A DNA stretch of 64,000 nt from an uncultured Lachnospiraceae bacterium (GTDB lineage: Bacteria > Bacillota > Clostridia > Lachnospirales > Lachnospiraceae): assembly GCA_934293375.1 (NCBI GenBank), contig CAKQYS010000009.1, positions 1 to 64,000 of the forward strand. The letters run 5' to 3'. This document shows positions 16,298 to 24,778 of the stretch, one piece after another (position 1 is the first letter of the stretch; the number at the start of each line of letters is the position of its first letter). Below the pieces are notes generated by a model. The model saw only the letters and a program-made list of their open reading frames with translations. It made no database searches and was not told the DNA's origin. Made by a program: the position numbers and the translations under genes.

Positions 16298-17449
16298 TCA
16301 CCCTTTATAACCGGCATCTTCTGCGTCCTTCTTGATCTGATCAACAGATATTTCTTCCTCAATATTTCCAGTCAGGACAATATCTGTTGTCCTCTCAACA
16401 TCCAGCCGGTTCGCCATTTCCGTCTGCTTATTCGGAAACAAATGTGCATAACGGTACGTGATATCAATACTCTCATGCCCTACCCTATCAGCAATCGCCA
16501 ATGCAGAAAATCCCATTTCTACCAGCAGTGAAATGTGCGAATGTCGCAAGTCATGAATGCGAATTCTTTTCACCCCTGCCACTTTGGCACCACGATCCAT
16601 TTCATGATGCAGATATGACTTTGTGATCTGAAAGATTCGTTCGTTTTCGTCAATGTCATATAACATTCGAATATAATCCTGCATTTCCTCACAAAGAAAC
16701 TTTGGCATCTTGATTGTGCGGTTACTTTTAACCGTTTTTGGAGAAGTAATGACATCACGCCCTTTTAAACGCTGATATGATTTGTTGATCGTCACTGTCT
16801 GTCTTTCAAAATCAAAATCCGCCGGCGTCAGTGCTAGAAGTTCTCCCATCCGGACACCACACCAATACAACATTTCAAATGCATAATATGACCTTGGTTT
16901 ATCCATCATAACATCCGCAAACTTCAGATATTCTTCCTTCGTCCAAAAAAGCATTTTTTTATGTCCTTCACACCCCATCGTACCGGCTTTCTGTGCCGGA
17001 TTACTCGGTAAGTGATAGAATCGCACCGCATGATTAAATATCGCACTAAGCTGGCTGTGAATCGTCTTTAAGTATGTGGGTGAATAGACTTCCCCATTCT
17101 CTCCCTGATATCCCAAAAGTTTACTCTGCCAGGCAATCACATCCTTCGGCTCTATCTCCGCAATCTTGCGGTTGCCAAAATACGGCAGTATCTTCGTCCG
17201 TATAATATGGCTTTTGGATTCCCATGTGTTTTCCTTTACCCGTTTCTTTTTATCCGCTTCATAGATTTCAAAAAAGCTGGCAAAGGTCATATCAAGCTTC
17301 GATTCGCTTTTCAGCATCACCTCCCGTTCCCACTGCTGCGCCTCCCGCTTCGTCTTAAAACCTCTTTTCTGCGTCTGCTTTCGTTCGCCCTGCCAGTTGG
17401 TATAACGATAGATCACACGCCATTTATCACCGTCTTTATACACAGCCAT
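16298..17449 (-). CDS. Tyrosine recombinase integrase of element B
   Basis: This 383-residue integrase has an N-terminal AP2-like arm-binding domain (about 1-45), a SAM-like core-binding domain (about 55-150) and a catalytic domain with Arg200 (GVRMGELL), Lys238 (SPKTVKS), His299-xx-Arg302 (IHDLRHSH), His325 (VGHESI) and nucleophile Tyr334 (TYRYAHLFP). All catalytic residues are present, so it should be active. It lies 1.5 kb from the guaA 3' end, as expected for an enzyme that integrates there. Candidate arm sites are the GTTGCCA pairs at 6024 and 18860. Confidence 0.93.
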   Translation of the reverse strand: MAVYKDGDKWRVIYRYTNWQGERKQTQKRGFKTKREAQQWEREVMLKSESKLDMTFASFFEIYEADKKKRVKENTWESKSHIIRTKILPYFGNRKIAEIEPKDVIAWQSKLLGYQGENGEVYSPTYLKTIHSQLSAIFNHAVRFYHLPSNPAQKAGTMGCEGHKKMLFWTKEEYLKFADVMMDKPRSYYAFEMLYWCGVRMGELLALTPADFDFERQTVTINKSYQRLKGRDVITSPKTVKSNRTIKMPKFLCEEMQDYIRMLYDIDENERIFQITKSYLHHEMDRGAKVAGVKRIRIHDLRHSHISLLVEMGFSALAIADRVGHESIDITYRYAHLFPNKQTEMANRLDVERTTDIVLTGNIEEEISVDQIKKDAEDAGYKG

Positions 17450-17497
17450 AGCATCATCTCCTTTCCGGCTGCACTAAGATCACTGTATCTACAGCAG

Positions 17498-17680
17498 TCA
17501 GCCTTCTTCGCCGTAACATAACTTCTTGCGAAAGAAGCTGGTATTCACTCTCCCGGATATCGTCAGATAGCCAAGCTCTCGCATCTCTGCATTAAGCTCC
17601 CGGACCACCTTGTAAGCATAGGATTTAGACACCTTTAACTCTTCCGCCACTTCCTCAACTGTCATAAAATTCTTCTCCAT
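17498..17680 (-). CDS. Excisionase-like HTH protein
   Basis: The start at 17680 is supported by GGGAGGTG placed eight bases before the ATG; earlier starts lack a site. The product is 60 residues. The sequence FMTVEEVAEELKVSKSYAYKVVRELNAEM is a MerR/excisionase-type winged helix-turn-helix. Encoded directly upstream of the integrase on the same strand, it is the probable directionality factor. The promoter region contains two copies of the CTAAAC...GTTTAAG pseudo-palindrome. Confidence 0.7.
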   Translation of the reverse strand: MEKNFMTVEEVAEELKVSKSYAYKVVRELNAEMRELGYLTISGRVNTSFFRKKLCYGEEG

Positions 17681-17716
17681 CAGCATCACCTCCCTTCCAA
17701 TGTTAAGGTTCATATA

Positions 17717-17870
17717 CTAACCTAATTTGTTTAAGTTGTTGTTTGACATAATACTAAACATTTTAATTTAAGTCAAGTGGTTTACAGAAAAATATTAACT
17801 TTTTTTGTTTAGTTTTCTCTTGCTATCCTATTTCCCTCATGCTATACTCTACCTAAACAAAAATGTTTAT
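17717..17870. promoter_or_regulatory. Divergent control region with repeated operators
   Basis: Between the excisionase and XRE genes lie CTAACCTAATTTGTTTAAG (17717-17735), CTAAACATTTTAATTTAAG (17754-17772), a half site TTTGTTTAG (about 17806) and CTAAACAAAAATGTTTAT (17853-17870). The first is almost identical to the left-end site at 5941-5959. Multiple operators between divergent genes are the usual arrangement for a phage-type repressor controlling itself and excision. Which protein binds is inferred, not shown. Confidence 0.6.
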
Positions 17871-17924
17871 TATTGCATTTATAACCACAAAATGGCAACG
17901 AACAAGAAAATGGAGGAAATAAAC

Positions 17925-18386
17925 ATGGCAATCGGACAAAGGATCAAATTTTTCCGAAATCGAAAAGGCTTCACACAAAAGCAACTTGGCGAAATGCTCG
18001 GTTTTCACGGCAAATCATCCGATGTACGCATGGCACAGTACGAATCTGAAGCACGCATTCCAAAACAGGAACTGATAAAAGAAATGGCTGACAGGCTAGA
18101 AGTTGACACAAAAGCATTAACTGTACCAAACATTGACAACTATTTGGGACTCATGCACACATTCTTCGCATTAGAAGATATGTATGGGCTGACCATCGAA
18201 GATCATGACGGCAATATCTGCTTTAGCTTTGATCCGGCAATAACAGAACCTCACTCAACACTTAATGACTACCTCAAAACATGGCTCCGGCAGAAAAACA
18301 AACTGGAGCATGGGGAGATCACCAAAGAACAATATGATGAATGGCGGTATAAGTATCCGGCACTGGAAACTCTGCAGAAAAAGTAA
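17925..18386 (+). CDS. XRE-family transcriptional regulator
   Basis: Start taken at the ATG 17925 after GGAGGAAATAAAC; the longer open frame has no ribosome site. This 153-residue protein has a Cro/CI-type helix-turn-helix (IGQRIKFFRNRKGFTQKQLGEMLGF, about 2-27, then MAQYESEARIPKQELIKEMADRLEV) and a C-terminal region of unknown function. It is the only plus-strand gene of element B of any size and is divergent from the excisionase. It probably controls excision and integrase expression through the operator copies between them. Confidence 0.85.
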   Translation: MAIGQRIKFFRNRKGFTQKQLGEMLGFHGKSSDVRMAQYESEARIPKQELIKEMADRLEVDTKALTVPNIDNYLGLMHTFFALEDMYGLTIEDHDGNICFSFDPAITEPHSTLNDYLKTWLRQKNKLEHGEITKEQYDEWRYKYPALETLQKK

Positions 18387-18578
18387 AATTTTTCCTATGT
18401 TACCAAAAAAAGCATCGTGACAAATATGCTTTAATTTGATAAAATTAATTTGCACATTGATATAACTATGCTAATAATCATTATTATCTTATCCACGAAA
18501 GCAGGGCTTCCTGTTGATTATATTTCACTCCTGTTTACCTCGATTCAAACTTGGGTTGTTGTGAAAGGAGATATCAAA

Positions 18579-18653
18579 ATGACGAATTTGTTTGATTGGA
18601 TTGTGAGCGGTGCATGCGGAGTGGATTCTTCAACTACTCGGCATTTAAAGTGA
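18579..18653 (+). CDS. Very short ORF with strong ribosome site
   Basis: This is a 24-codon frame (MTNLFDWIVSGACGVDSSTT...) that follows AAAGGAG at a correct distance. The frame is open further upstream through a hydrophobic stretch (MLIIIIILSTKAGLPVDYI) from 18468 but without a ribosome site. Its 3' half overlaps the tRNA-like fold at 18618-18707, so it may be a leader peptide, a tiny toxin or not a gene at all. Confidence 0.3.
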   Translation: MTNLFDWIVSGACGVDSSTTRHLK

Positions 18654-18707
18654 ACAAGATAAAAATGATTTGGGCATCGCTTGGAGGTTCAAATCCTCCC
18701 CGCTCCG
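18618..18707 (+). ncRNA. tRNA-like structure (canonical T-arm and 7-bp acceptor)
   Basis: GGAGG-TTCAAAT-CCTCC (18683-18699) is a perfect T-arm with the invariant T, C and A positions. It is followed by CCGCTCC and a discriminator G (18707). GGAGTGG at 18618-18624 pairs with CCGCTCC over seven base pairs with one G-U. The total of 90 nt equals a serine-class tRNA, and G73 fits serine. The middle does not form a D-arm or a clear anticodon arm. It could be a decayed tRNA, an attachment-site relic, or a tRNA-mimic RNA ended by the terminator that follows at once. Confidence 0.35.
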
Positions 18708-18708
18708 T

Positions 18709-18741
18709 TTAGGACTTTCTTAACATGAAAGTCCTCTTTTT
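18709..18741 (+). terminator. Intrinsic terminator after the tRNA-like sequence
   Basis: AGGACTTTC and GAAAGTCCT form a perfect 9-bp stem with a short loop (TTAACAT), followed by CTTTTT. It ends plus-strand transcription from the XRE gene and the tRNA-like segment. Confidence 0.8.
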
Positions 18742-18769
18742 ATTTATCTCCTCTACTAAACCACAACAA

Positions 18770-18817
18770 AAAACCTTACCGACTTCAGTCCTCACAACTG
18801 AAAATCAGTAAGGTTTT
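18770..18817 (-). terminator. Terminator downstream of guaA, supplied by element B
   Basis: AAACCTTAC and GTAAGGTTT flank an inner CTTCAGT/ACTGAAA stem, with T runs on both strands. It lies inside the right end of the element and would end guaA transcription after integration displaced the original downstream sequence. It may work in both directions. Confidence 0.7.
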
Positions 18818-18859
18818 TATATGCAATAAAATAATTTACTCAATGAATAACGGAAAAAA

Positions 18860-18878
18860 TGTTGCCAAATCGTTGCCA
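18860..18878. repeat. Right arm-type direct repeat, GTTGCCA pair
   Basis: This is an identical 19-bp copy of 6024-6042. It ends 59 bases before the attR core. The TAGAGCCA pair at 5833-5851 ends 58 bases before the attL core, which suggests the same architecture for the right ends of two stacked elements. Confidence 0.6.
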
Positions 18879-18882
18879 TATT

Positions 18883-18900
18883 CTAAACAAATTTGTTTGG
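18883..18900. promoter_or_regulatory. Right-end pseudo-palindrome
   Basis: CTAAACAAATTTGTTTGG lies between the arm repeat and attR. With flanking TT and AA it reads as a near-perfect palindrome. It matches the left-end copy (5941-5959) and the copies in the excisionase/XRE control region. Confidence 0.55.
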
Positions 18901-18937
18901 AACAATCATAAATTCTAGCTTTATTTTCCCATACAAA

Positions 18938-18949
18938 TTATTCAAACTC
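18938..18949. repeat. attR core, 3' end of guaA
   Basis: TTATTCAAACTC, the stop and last three codons of guaA, is repeated at 5910-5921. Because the repeat includes the stop codon, the integrated element leaves the GuaA C-terminus unchanged. Confidence 0.7.
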
Positions 18950-20512
18950 AATCGTCCCCGGCGGTTTACTCGTCAGGTCATAGAATACCCGGTTCACGCC
19001 CTTGACTTCATTGATGATTCTCGTCATCACCGTCTGCAATACCGCAAATGGGATTTCTGCGCTCTCGGCCGTCATGAAGTCGATCGTGCGGACAGCACGC
19101 AGTGCAACCGCATAATCATAGGTACGCTCATCTCCCATGACACCGACAGAACGCATATTGGTAAGAGCTGCAAAGTACTGGTTCGGCATCCACGGAGCAT
19201 CTACACCGTGCTCTTCCTTGTATGCCTTCGCGGCCTTATCTACCTCTTCCCGATAAATAAAATCCGCATCCTGTACGATACGCACCTTGTCTGCTGTGAC
19301 CTCCCCGATGATTCGGATACCGAGTCCCGGACCAGGGAATGGCTGACGGAATACGAGATGTTCCGGAATTCCAAGTTCCAGCCCGGCCTTTCGTACCTCA
19401 TCCTTAAACAGATCACGAAGCGGCTCAATGATCTCCTTGAAATCCACATTCTTTGGCAATCCGCCTACATTATGATGAGACTTGATCACAGCGGATTCGC
19501 CGCCAAGGCCTGACTCTACCACATCCGGATAGATCGTACCCTGTGCAAGAAAATCGACTGCACCAATCTTCTTTGCCTCTTCCTCAAAGACACGGATAAA
19601 CTCCTCACCAATGATCTTACGCTTACTTTCCGGTTCCGTCGCACCTGCGAGCTTGCCATAGTAGCGCTCCTGTGCATTGACACGAATGAAGTTCAGATCA
19701 AAATCACCCTTCGGTCCAAATACAGCCTCGACCTCATCACCCTCATTCTTACGGAGAAGACCATGATCCACAAATACACATGTCAGCTGCTTGCCGATTG
19801 CACGGGACAAAAGGCCTGCAGCAACAGAAGAATCCACACCACCGGACAATGCTAAAAGCACCTTGCCATCTCCTACCTTTTCCCGGATTGCTTTTACAGT
19901 CTGTTCCACGAAAGAATCCATTCTCCAATCACCGGCACAATGGCAGACATTATATACGAAGTTCGAAAGCATTTCCTTTCCCTCTACCGTGTGAAGCACC
20001 TCAGGATGAAACTGGATTGCATAGAGTTTTTGCGCTGGATTCTCAGCAGCTGCCACAGGGCAGTCAGCAGTATGTGCACAGATTGCAAATCCCGGTGCTA
20101 CCTTAGAGATATAATCAAAATGACTCATCCAGCATGTCGTATCAGCTGACACCCCGGTAAATAATGCCGAATCTGTATTCACATGCACCAGTGTTTTGCC
20201 ATACTCGCGTACAGGTGCCTTCTCCACCTTACCGCCAAGCACATGCATCATCAACTGTGCGCCGTAGCACAAGCCCAGAACCGGAATGCCCAGTTCAAAC
20301 AGCTCCTTTGTATAAGTTGGGGCACCCTCCTCATAACAGCTGTTTGGACCACCTGTTAAGATAATGCCCTTCGGATTCATCTCCTTAATCTTTGCCAGCT
20401 CGGTCTTGTATGAGTAGATCTCACAATATACATTGCATTCTCGCACACGACGTGCCACCAGCTGGTTATACTGACCTCCAAAGTCAATTACAATCACGGT
20501 TTCTCGCTTCAT
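18938..20512 (-). CDS. guaA: GMP synthase (glutamine-hydrolysing)
   Basis: This 524-residue, full-length enzyme has an N-terminal class I glutamine amidotransferase (nucleophile in GLCYGAQLM, His/Glu in FHPEVLHT), the ATP pyrophosphatase motif LSGGVDSSV (about 227-235) and a C-terminal dimerisation domain ending in KPPGTIEFE. It converts XMP to GMP with glutamine and ATP in the cytosol. The 3' end is the integration site of element B. Upstream on the same strand is an S41 protease gene about 135 bases away. Confidence 0.98.
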   Translation of the reverse strand: MKRETVIVIDFGGQYNQLVARRVRECNVYCEIYSYKTELAKIKEMNPKGIILTGGPNSCYEEGAPTYTKELFELGIPVLGLCYGAQLMMHVLGGKVEKAPVREYGKTLVHVNTDSALFTGVSADTTCWMSHFDYISKVAPGFAICAHTADCPVAAAENPAQKLYAIQFHPEVLHTVEGKEMLSNFVYNVCHCAGDWRMDSFVEQTVKAIREKVGDGKVLLALSGGVDSSVAAGLLSRAIGKQLTCVFVDHGLLRKNEGDEVEAVFGPKGDFDLNFIRVNAQERYYGKLAGATEPESKRKIIGEEFIRVFEEEAKKIGAVDFLAQGTIYPDVVESGLGGESAVIKSHHNVGGLPKNVDFKEIIEPLRDLFKDEVRKAGLELGIPEHLVFRQPFPGPGLGIRIIGEVTADKVRIVQDADFIYREEVDKAAKAYKEEHGVDAPWMPNQYFAALTNMRSVGVMGDERTYDYAVALRAVRTIDFMTAESAEIPFAVLQTVMTRIINEVKGVNRVFYDLTSKPPGTIEFE

Positions 20513-20647
20513 ATACTCCTCCTATTTATGTCCTTTCCAATATCATCTGTGGAATGCACAAACCACAATCTGTTTATATACATATCAATATTTCATCCCG
20601 CTTTTCCGGAAAACCCAGCGAATACATTCACAACTATCATTTCACTG

Positions 20648-21874
20648 CTACTGCATCTTCCCTTCCAGTACCTCAATACCCTTCTGCAGCTGCACATCCT
20701 CCTCATGTGTCAGATATGACTTCGTCAAGAGTTCTTCCGGCAGATCAATCTCTACATCCGGCTCAATGCCCTTCTTATGGATATCGTTGCCATTCGGAGT
20801 GAAATACTTGCTGACAGTCAGCTTCACACCGGATCCATCCTCTAATGGGAAGATTCTCTGTACAATACCCTTGCCGTATGTCTTTGTACCCACGATTGTG
20901 GCAGCTCCTCTGTCCTTCATTGCACCGGTATAGATTTCTGATGCACTGGCACTATATCCATTGACCAGCACCACGACCGGCTTGGAATAGGAATGCTGAT
21001 CGGTTGATTCCATCTGGCTGGTGATCTTACCATTCTTATCCTCTGTATATACGAGTAATCCCTTCGGCAGCATATAATCAAGCATATCTATAACTGCTGA
21101 CAGCAATCCACCCGGATTATCTCTGAGATCTACGATCAGACCTTCCATGCCCTGACCATCCAGATCTTCCATTGCCTCTATATACTGAGATGCTGTCACA
21201 TCATAAAAATCTGTGACCTGGATATATCCGATTTTGTTAGTATCATCCAGCATCTCCCAGATCACTGTTGGATTCTCCACCATACGGCGTTCCATCGTAA
21301 GCGTCACATTATCCTTAATACTATCACGATATACCGTCAATGTCACCTCTGAATTCTCAGCACCCTTAATTTTCTCCACAACATCCGATACATCCTCGCC
21401 ATTCAATTCCCAGTCACCGACAGCCACTATGATATCACCCTTAAGCATGCCCGCTTCCTCTGCAGGTCCACCTTTAAAGACCTTCGTTACAGTGATCACC
21501 TTTGTATCCGGATCCTGACTCACCTGCACACCGACACCGACATACTCACCGGAAGTCGTCTCCTGCAGCTTGTCAAATTCCTCTTTTGTATAATATACGG
21601 AATATGGGTCATCAAGACTCTCAAGCAGTCCTTTATAAATGCCCTCATCCATCTCGGCATTCTCTGTACTAAAATAAAAATTTTCATCGATCAGCTTCTG
21701 GATATCCTCTACCTTGTCCTCAATATCTTTCATAGATACATCTGACTGATCATCTGATGATTCTGTCGCAGTCCCTGTCATGATCTTGTCACGAACCGTC
21801 TGCAGACTACATCCCGTGCACAGACCCAGCATCAATGTGGCTGTCACTGCAACACTTAAAAATCTCTTTGTCAT
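20648..21874 (-). CDS. S41 family carboxyl-terminal processing peptidase (lipoprotein)
   Basis: This 408-residue protein has a lipoprotein signal (LMLGLCTGC), a PDZ domain (YVGVGVQVSQDP...GMLKGDIIVAVG, about 97-160) and the S41 catalytic domain. The Ser is in NGYSASASEIY and the Lys in GTKTYGKGIVQ. CtpA-like proteases cleave extracytoplasmic proteins at C-termini. Here the gene follows ftsEX and an EnvC-like activator on the same strand, an order seen in other Firmicutes, so it may regulate cell-wall hydrolysis. A hairpin at about 21901-21929 lies upstream. Confidence 0.93.
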   Translation of the reverse strand: MTKRFLSVAVTATLMLGLCTGCSLQTVRDKIMTGTATESSDDQSDVSMKDIEDKVEDIQKLIDENFYFSTENAEMDEGIYKGLLESLDDPYSVYYTKEEFDKLQETTSGEYVGVGVQVSQDPDTKVITVTKVFKGGPAEEAGMLKGDIIVAVGDWELNGEDVSDVVEKIKGAENSEVTLTVYRDSIKDNVTLTMERRMVENPTVIWEMLDDTNKIGYIQVTDFYDVTASQYIEAMEDLDGQGMEGLIVDLRDNPGGLLSAVIDMLDYMLPKGLLVYTEDKNGKITSQMESTDQHSYSKPVVVLVNGYSASASEIYTGAMKDRGAATIVGTKTYGKGIVQRIFPLEDGSGVKLTVSKYFTPNGNDIHKKGIEPDVEIDLPEELLTKSYLTHEEDVQLQKGIEVLEGKMQ

Positions 21875-21932
21875 ATTACACTCCTTGTCTTGATAAGGAA
21901 AGGCTGTCGTACATGGTACAACAGCCCCTCTT

Positions 21933-23123
21933 TTATTTTACATAACTAAGTGGATTCACCGGTGTTCCATTCACACGCACTTCAAAATGACAATGCGGCC
22001 CGCTGGAAATACCGGTACTTCCGGACTTCGCAACCTCTTCGCCCTTGGCCACCTGCTGTCCGACTGATACTGTAATCTTCGTATTGTGCTGATACAATGT
22101 TGTCAGCCCACCGCCATGATTGACCATAACATAGTAGCCTCTTGCACTGTTATAATCTACAGCAATGACCGTGCCTGCCTCCGCTGCCACTACAGAACTA
22201 CCGGAAGCGACCGGGATATCAATACCCTTATGAGACCTTGAAGCACCCTTGATACCTGTATTACGAGGTCCAAAACCCGATGATATACGATGGCTTGCCG
22301 GAACCGGCCAGCCGAGCTTACCGCCGCTATATGTCGGTGCTGAGCCACCATTTGCCTGTGCAGCCTGTGCTGCTGCCAGTGCCTGACGCTCAATCTCATC
22401 TAACTGTGCATCATACTTCGCGCATTCCTGCTCATACTTATCAATATTCTCCAGTGTATCATCAATATCTGACTGTGTATCCTTGATTGCCTGCTCTTTT
22501 GCCTTCTGCTTCTCTTCCAAAGAAGCCTTCTGCTGTTCACTCTCCTGCTTCTTTGTCTCAGCAGCTTCCTTATCCTGTTGCAGCAGCTGCTCTTTATTCG
22601 CGATATCCTGCCGGATTGCCACTAACTGCATCAGCATATTATAATCATACTTGGAGATCTCGGTCACATACTCTGAACGATTCAAAATACTGTCCATACT
22701 GCCTGCCGACAGCAAAGCCTCCAAATAATCCATGTTACCGTTCTCGTATAAGAACTGAATCCTCTTCTGCATATTCGCATATTGAATCTGTTCCGTCGCC
22801 TTCGCCTGCACCAGATCTGCCTCTGTCTGTGTGATCTCCTGTTCCAGTGCAGTAATCTCCTGCGCAAGCTGATCGATCGCATTCGACAAAGAAACTATCT
22901 GTGTATCCAGTGTCTTCACTGCAGCTTCCAGATTTGACTTTGTCGTCTTTAAATCTGCCAAAGCCTGTTGCTCGGCCTTCTGGTTCTTCTCTGCTTCCTG
23001 CTTCTTTGCTTCGATATCTGACTTCGTATCCGCCTTGATCGTCATAGAAGGTGTGGAACATGCCAACATAACCGCTGCCATACCAACTGCCAGCATCTTA
23101 TATACCTTTCGTCTCAACTTCAC
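21933..23123 (-). CDS. EnvC-like murein hydrolase activator / M23 peptidase
   Basis: This 396-residue protein has a signal peptide (AVGMAAVMLACSTPS), a long coiled coil (about 33-250) and a C-terminal LytM/M23 domain. The zinc motifs look complete (SHKGIDIPV, then GPHCHFEV), so unlike E. coli EnvC it may itself be an active endopeptidase. It lies directly downstream of ftsX. FtsEX uses such coiled-coil proteins to switch on peptidoglycan cleavage at the septum or side wall. Confidence 0.93.
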   Translation of the reverse strand: MKLRRKVYKMLAVGMAAVMLACSTPSMTIKADTKSDIEAKKQEAEKNQKAEQQALADLKTTKSNLEAAVKTLDTQIVSLSNAIDQLAQEITALEQEITQTEADLVQAKATEQIQYANMQKRIQFLYENGNMDYLEALLSAGSMDSILNRSEYVTEISKYDYNMLMQLVAIRQDIANKEQLLQQDKEAAETKKQESEQQKASLEEKQKAKEQAIKDTQSDIDDTLENIDKYEQECAKYDAQLDEIERQALAAAQAAQANGGSAPTYSGGKLGWPVPASHRISSGFGPRNTGIKGASRSHKGIDIPVASGSSVVAAEAGTVIAVDYNSARGYYVMVNHGGGLTTLYQHNTKITVSVGQQVAKGEEVAKSGSTGISSGPHCHFEVRVNGTPVNPLSYVK

Positions 23124-23167
23124 TCACCCTTTCTAAATCATATGCATCTCTACATCTAATCTTTCCG

Positions 23168-24082
23168 TTATACATGCAAATGTCTTCTCGTCGTAATGCT
23201 GCTTCCCAGCCATCCAATGCCGACACCGACAAGCAGACACAGTGGAGTCAGTACCTTAAACACCTGATCTGTACTGACAAAATTTACTAATGTATTGATG
23301 ATCGGGAATCTATCAACCACATACTGAATTACATTTTCATACATATATCTGAGAATGATCACCGGGATCGCAGATCCGACCAGTCCGATGATAATACCTT
23401 CTACTACAAACGGTGCACGTACAAAGAAATCGGTCGCACCGATCAGCTTCATAATACCGATCTCTTCCTTACGGACAGTAATACCGATCGTGATGGTATT
23501 CGTGATCAGGAAGATCGCAACGCATAGCAGGATCACAATGATCGCCATAGAAGCGTATCCCACCAGAGAATTCATGCTGGCAAGACCATTTGCAACCGCT
23601 TCGGAACTCTTGACGGATCGTACACCGTCAAGCCCTTCCACAAACTTCACAAATTCTGCCTGCTTGGATACATCCTTCAATGTAATCTGATAAGATGCAG
23701 AATTCTTCAAAGGATTATCCTCACCAAACGCCCCTGTAATCAGATCAGAATCTACCTGATCATAAGATTCTTCCTTAAAATTCTCCCACGCCTGATCCGC
23801 AGACACATACTCAATCGTATTCAGTTCCTTGCGGTACCGGATCTTCTCCCCGATCAGATCTATCTGCTCCTGTGTCACACCTTCATTAAAAAACACTGAA
23901 ACCGTAACATTCTTCTCAACCGTAGTCACTGCTGACTGGAAGTTCACAACCAGCATGTAAAAGATACCAAATAAGAATAAACAGGCAACCATGGTACCAA
24001 CGGAAGCCAGCGAAAACATCAGATTCCGGCGGATATTTTTTACACCTTGTCTGATACTGTACCATAATGTACTAATCTTCAT
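23168..24082 (-). CDS. ftsX: Cell division protein FtsX
   Basis: This 304-residue permease-like protein has a short cytoplasmic N-terminus (RQGVKNIRRNLMFSLASVGTM), one membrane segment, an extracytoplasmic domain (about 50-165) and three C-terminal membrane segments. This is the FtsX/ABC3 layout. It overlaps ftsE by 11 bases. With FtsE it forms a complex that transmits ATP hydrolysis to wall hydrolases such as the product of the next gene. Confidence 0.95.
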   Translation of the reverse strand: MKISTLWYSIRQGVKNIRRNLMFSLASVGTMVACLFLFGIFYMLVVNFQSAVTTVEKNVTVSVFFNEGVTQEQIDLIGEKIRYRKELNTIEYVSADQAWENFKEESYDQVDSDLITGAFGEDNPLKNSASYQITLKDVSKQAEFVKFVEGLDGVRSVKSSEAVANGLASMNSLVGYASMAIIVILLCVAIFLITNTITIGITVRKEEIGIMKLIGATDFFVRAPFVVEGIIIGLVGSAIPVIILRYMYENVIQYVVDRFPIINTLVNFVSTDQVFKVLTPLCLLVGVGIGWLGSSITTRRHLHV

Positions 24083-24758
24083 CTATATACCCACCCTTTT
24101 TCTCATCACTCATAATCTTACCATGCTTCAGTGTGATCACCCGCTTCTGCATCATGTTCACAATCTCACGGTTATGTGTAACAACGACAACCGTTGTCCC
24201 TCTGCGATTGACATCCTCTAACAGGTTCATGATCTCCATTGAATTCTTTGGATCCAGATTACCTGTCGGCTCATCTGCCAGAAGAATATCAGGATTGTTC
24301 ACCAGTGCTCTCGCAACTGCTACACGCTGCTGCTCACCGCCTGACAACTCCTTTGGAAATGACTTGTATTTGTTAGCAAGTCCTACCAGTGTCAGCATAG
24401 AAGGCACCTGTCTTCTGATATAACGGGTTGGTGTCTCGATCACGCGCTGCGCAAACGCTACATTCTCATATACCGTACGATCCTTCAACAGTCTGAAGTT
24501 CTGGTATACCATACCGATCCGTCTTCTGACCTTCGGAATCTCCCGCCGTTTCAGCTTAGAATAATCCTTCTCACACACCACTACCTTACCGGCAGTCGGC
24601 TCCAGTTCCTTCATCAGAAGCTTCATCAGCGTCGTCTTACCGGAACCACTGCTTCCTACAATAAATACAAACTCACCCTTCTCAATATTAATACTGACAT
24701 CATCCAATGCCGTAATACCGGTTGGATAAGTTACAGTTACATTTTCAAGCACTAACAT
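24072..24758 (-). CDS. ftsE: Cell division ATP-binding protein FtsE
   Basis: This 228-residue ABC ATPase has the Walker A GSSGSGKTTLMK, the signature LSGGEQQRVAVARAL and the Walker B DILLADEPTGNLD. The FtsE-typical start is MLVLENVTVTYPTGITALDDV. It is the first gene of the ftsE-ftsX-envC-like-ctpA block. Confidence 0.96.
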   Translation of the reverse strand: MLVLENVTVTYPTGITALDDVSINIEKGEFVFIVGSSGSGKTTLMKLLMKELEPTAGKVVVCEKDYSKLKRREIPKVRRRIGMVYQNFRLLKDRTVYENVAFAQRVIETPTRYIRRQVPSMLTLVGLANKYKSFPKELSGGEQQRVAVARALVNNPDILLADEPTGNLDPKNSMEIMNLLEDVNRRGTTVVVVTHNREIVNMMQKRVITLKHGKIMSDEKKGGYIDED

Positions 24759-24778
24759 GCGTCATGTGCCCCTTTCTT

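Noticed and set aside
18618..18707. Functional tRNA-Ser or tRNA-Sec gene
   Set aside because: The T-arm and acceptor are good, but position 8, the D-arm and the anticodon arm do not fit. It is called tRNA-like only.
21901..21929. Terminator between the S41 protease and the EnvC-like gene
   Set aside because: The hairpin is clear, but its T-rich side is on the plus strand, where no gene needs it. It may be only a weak attenuator for the minus strand.
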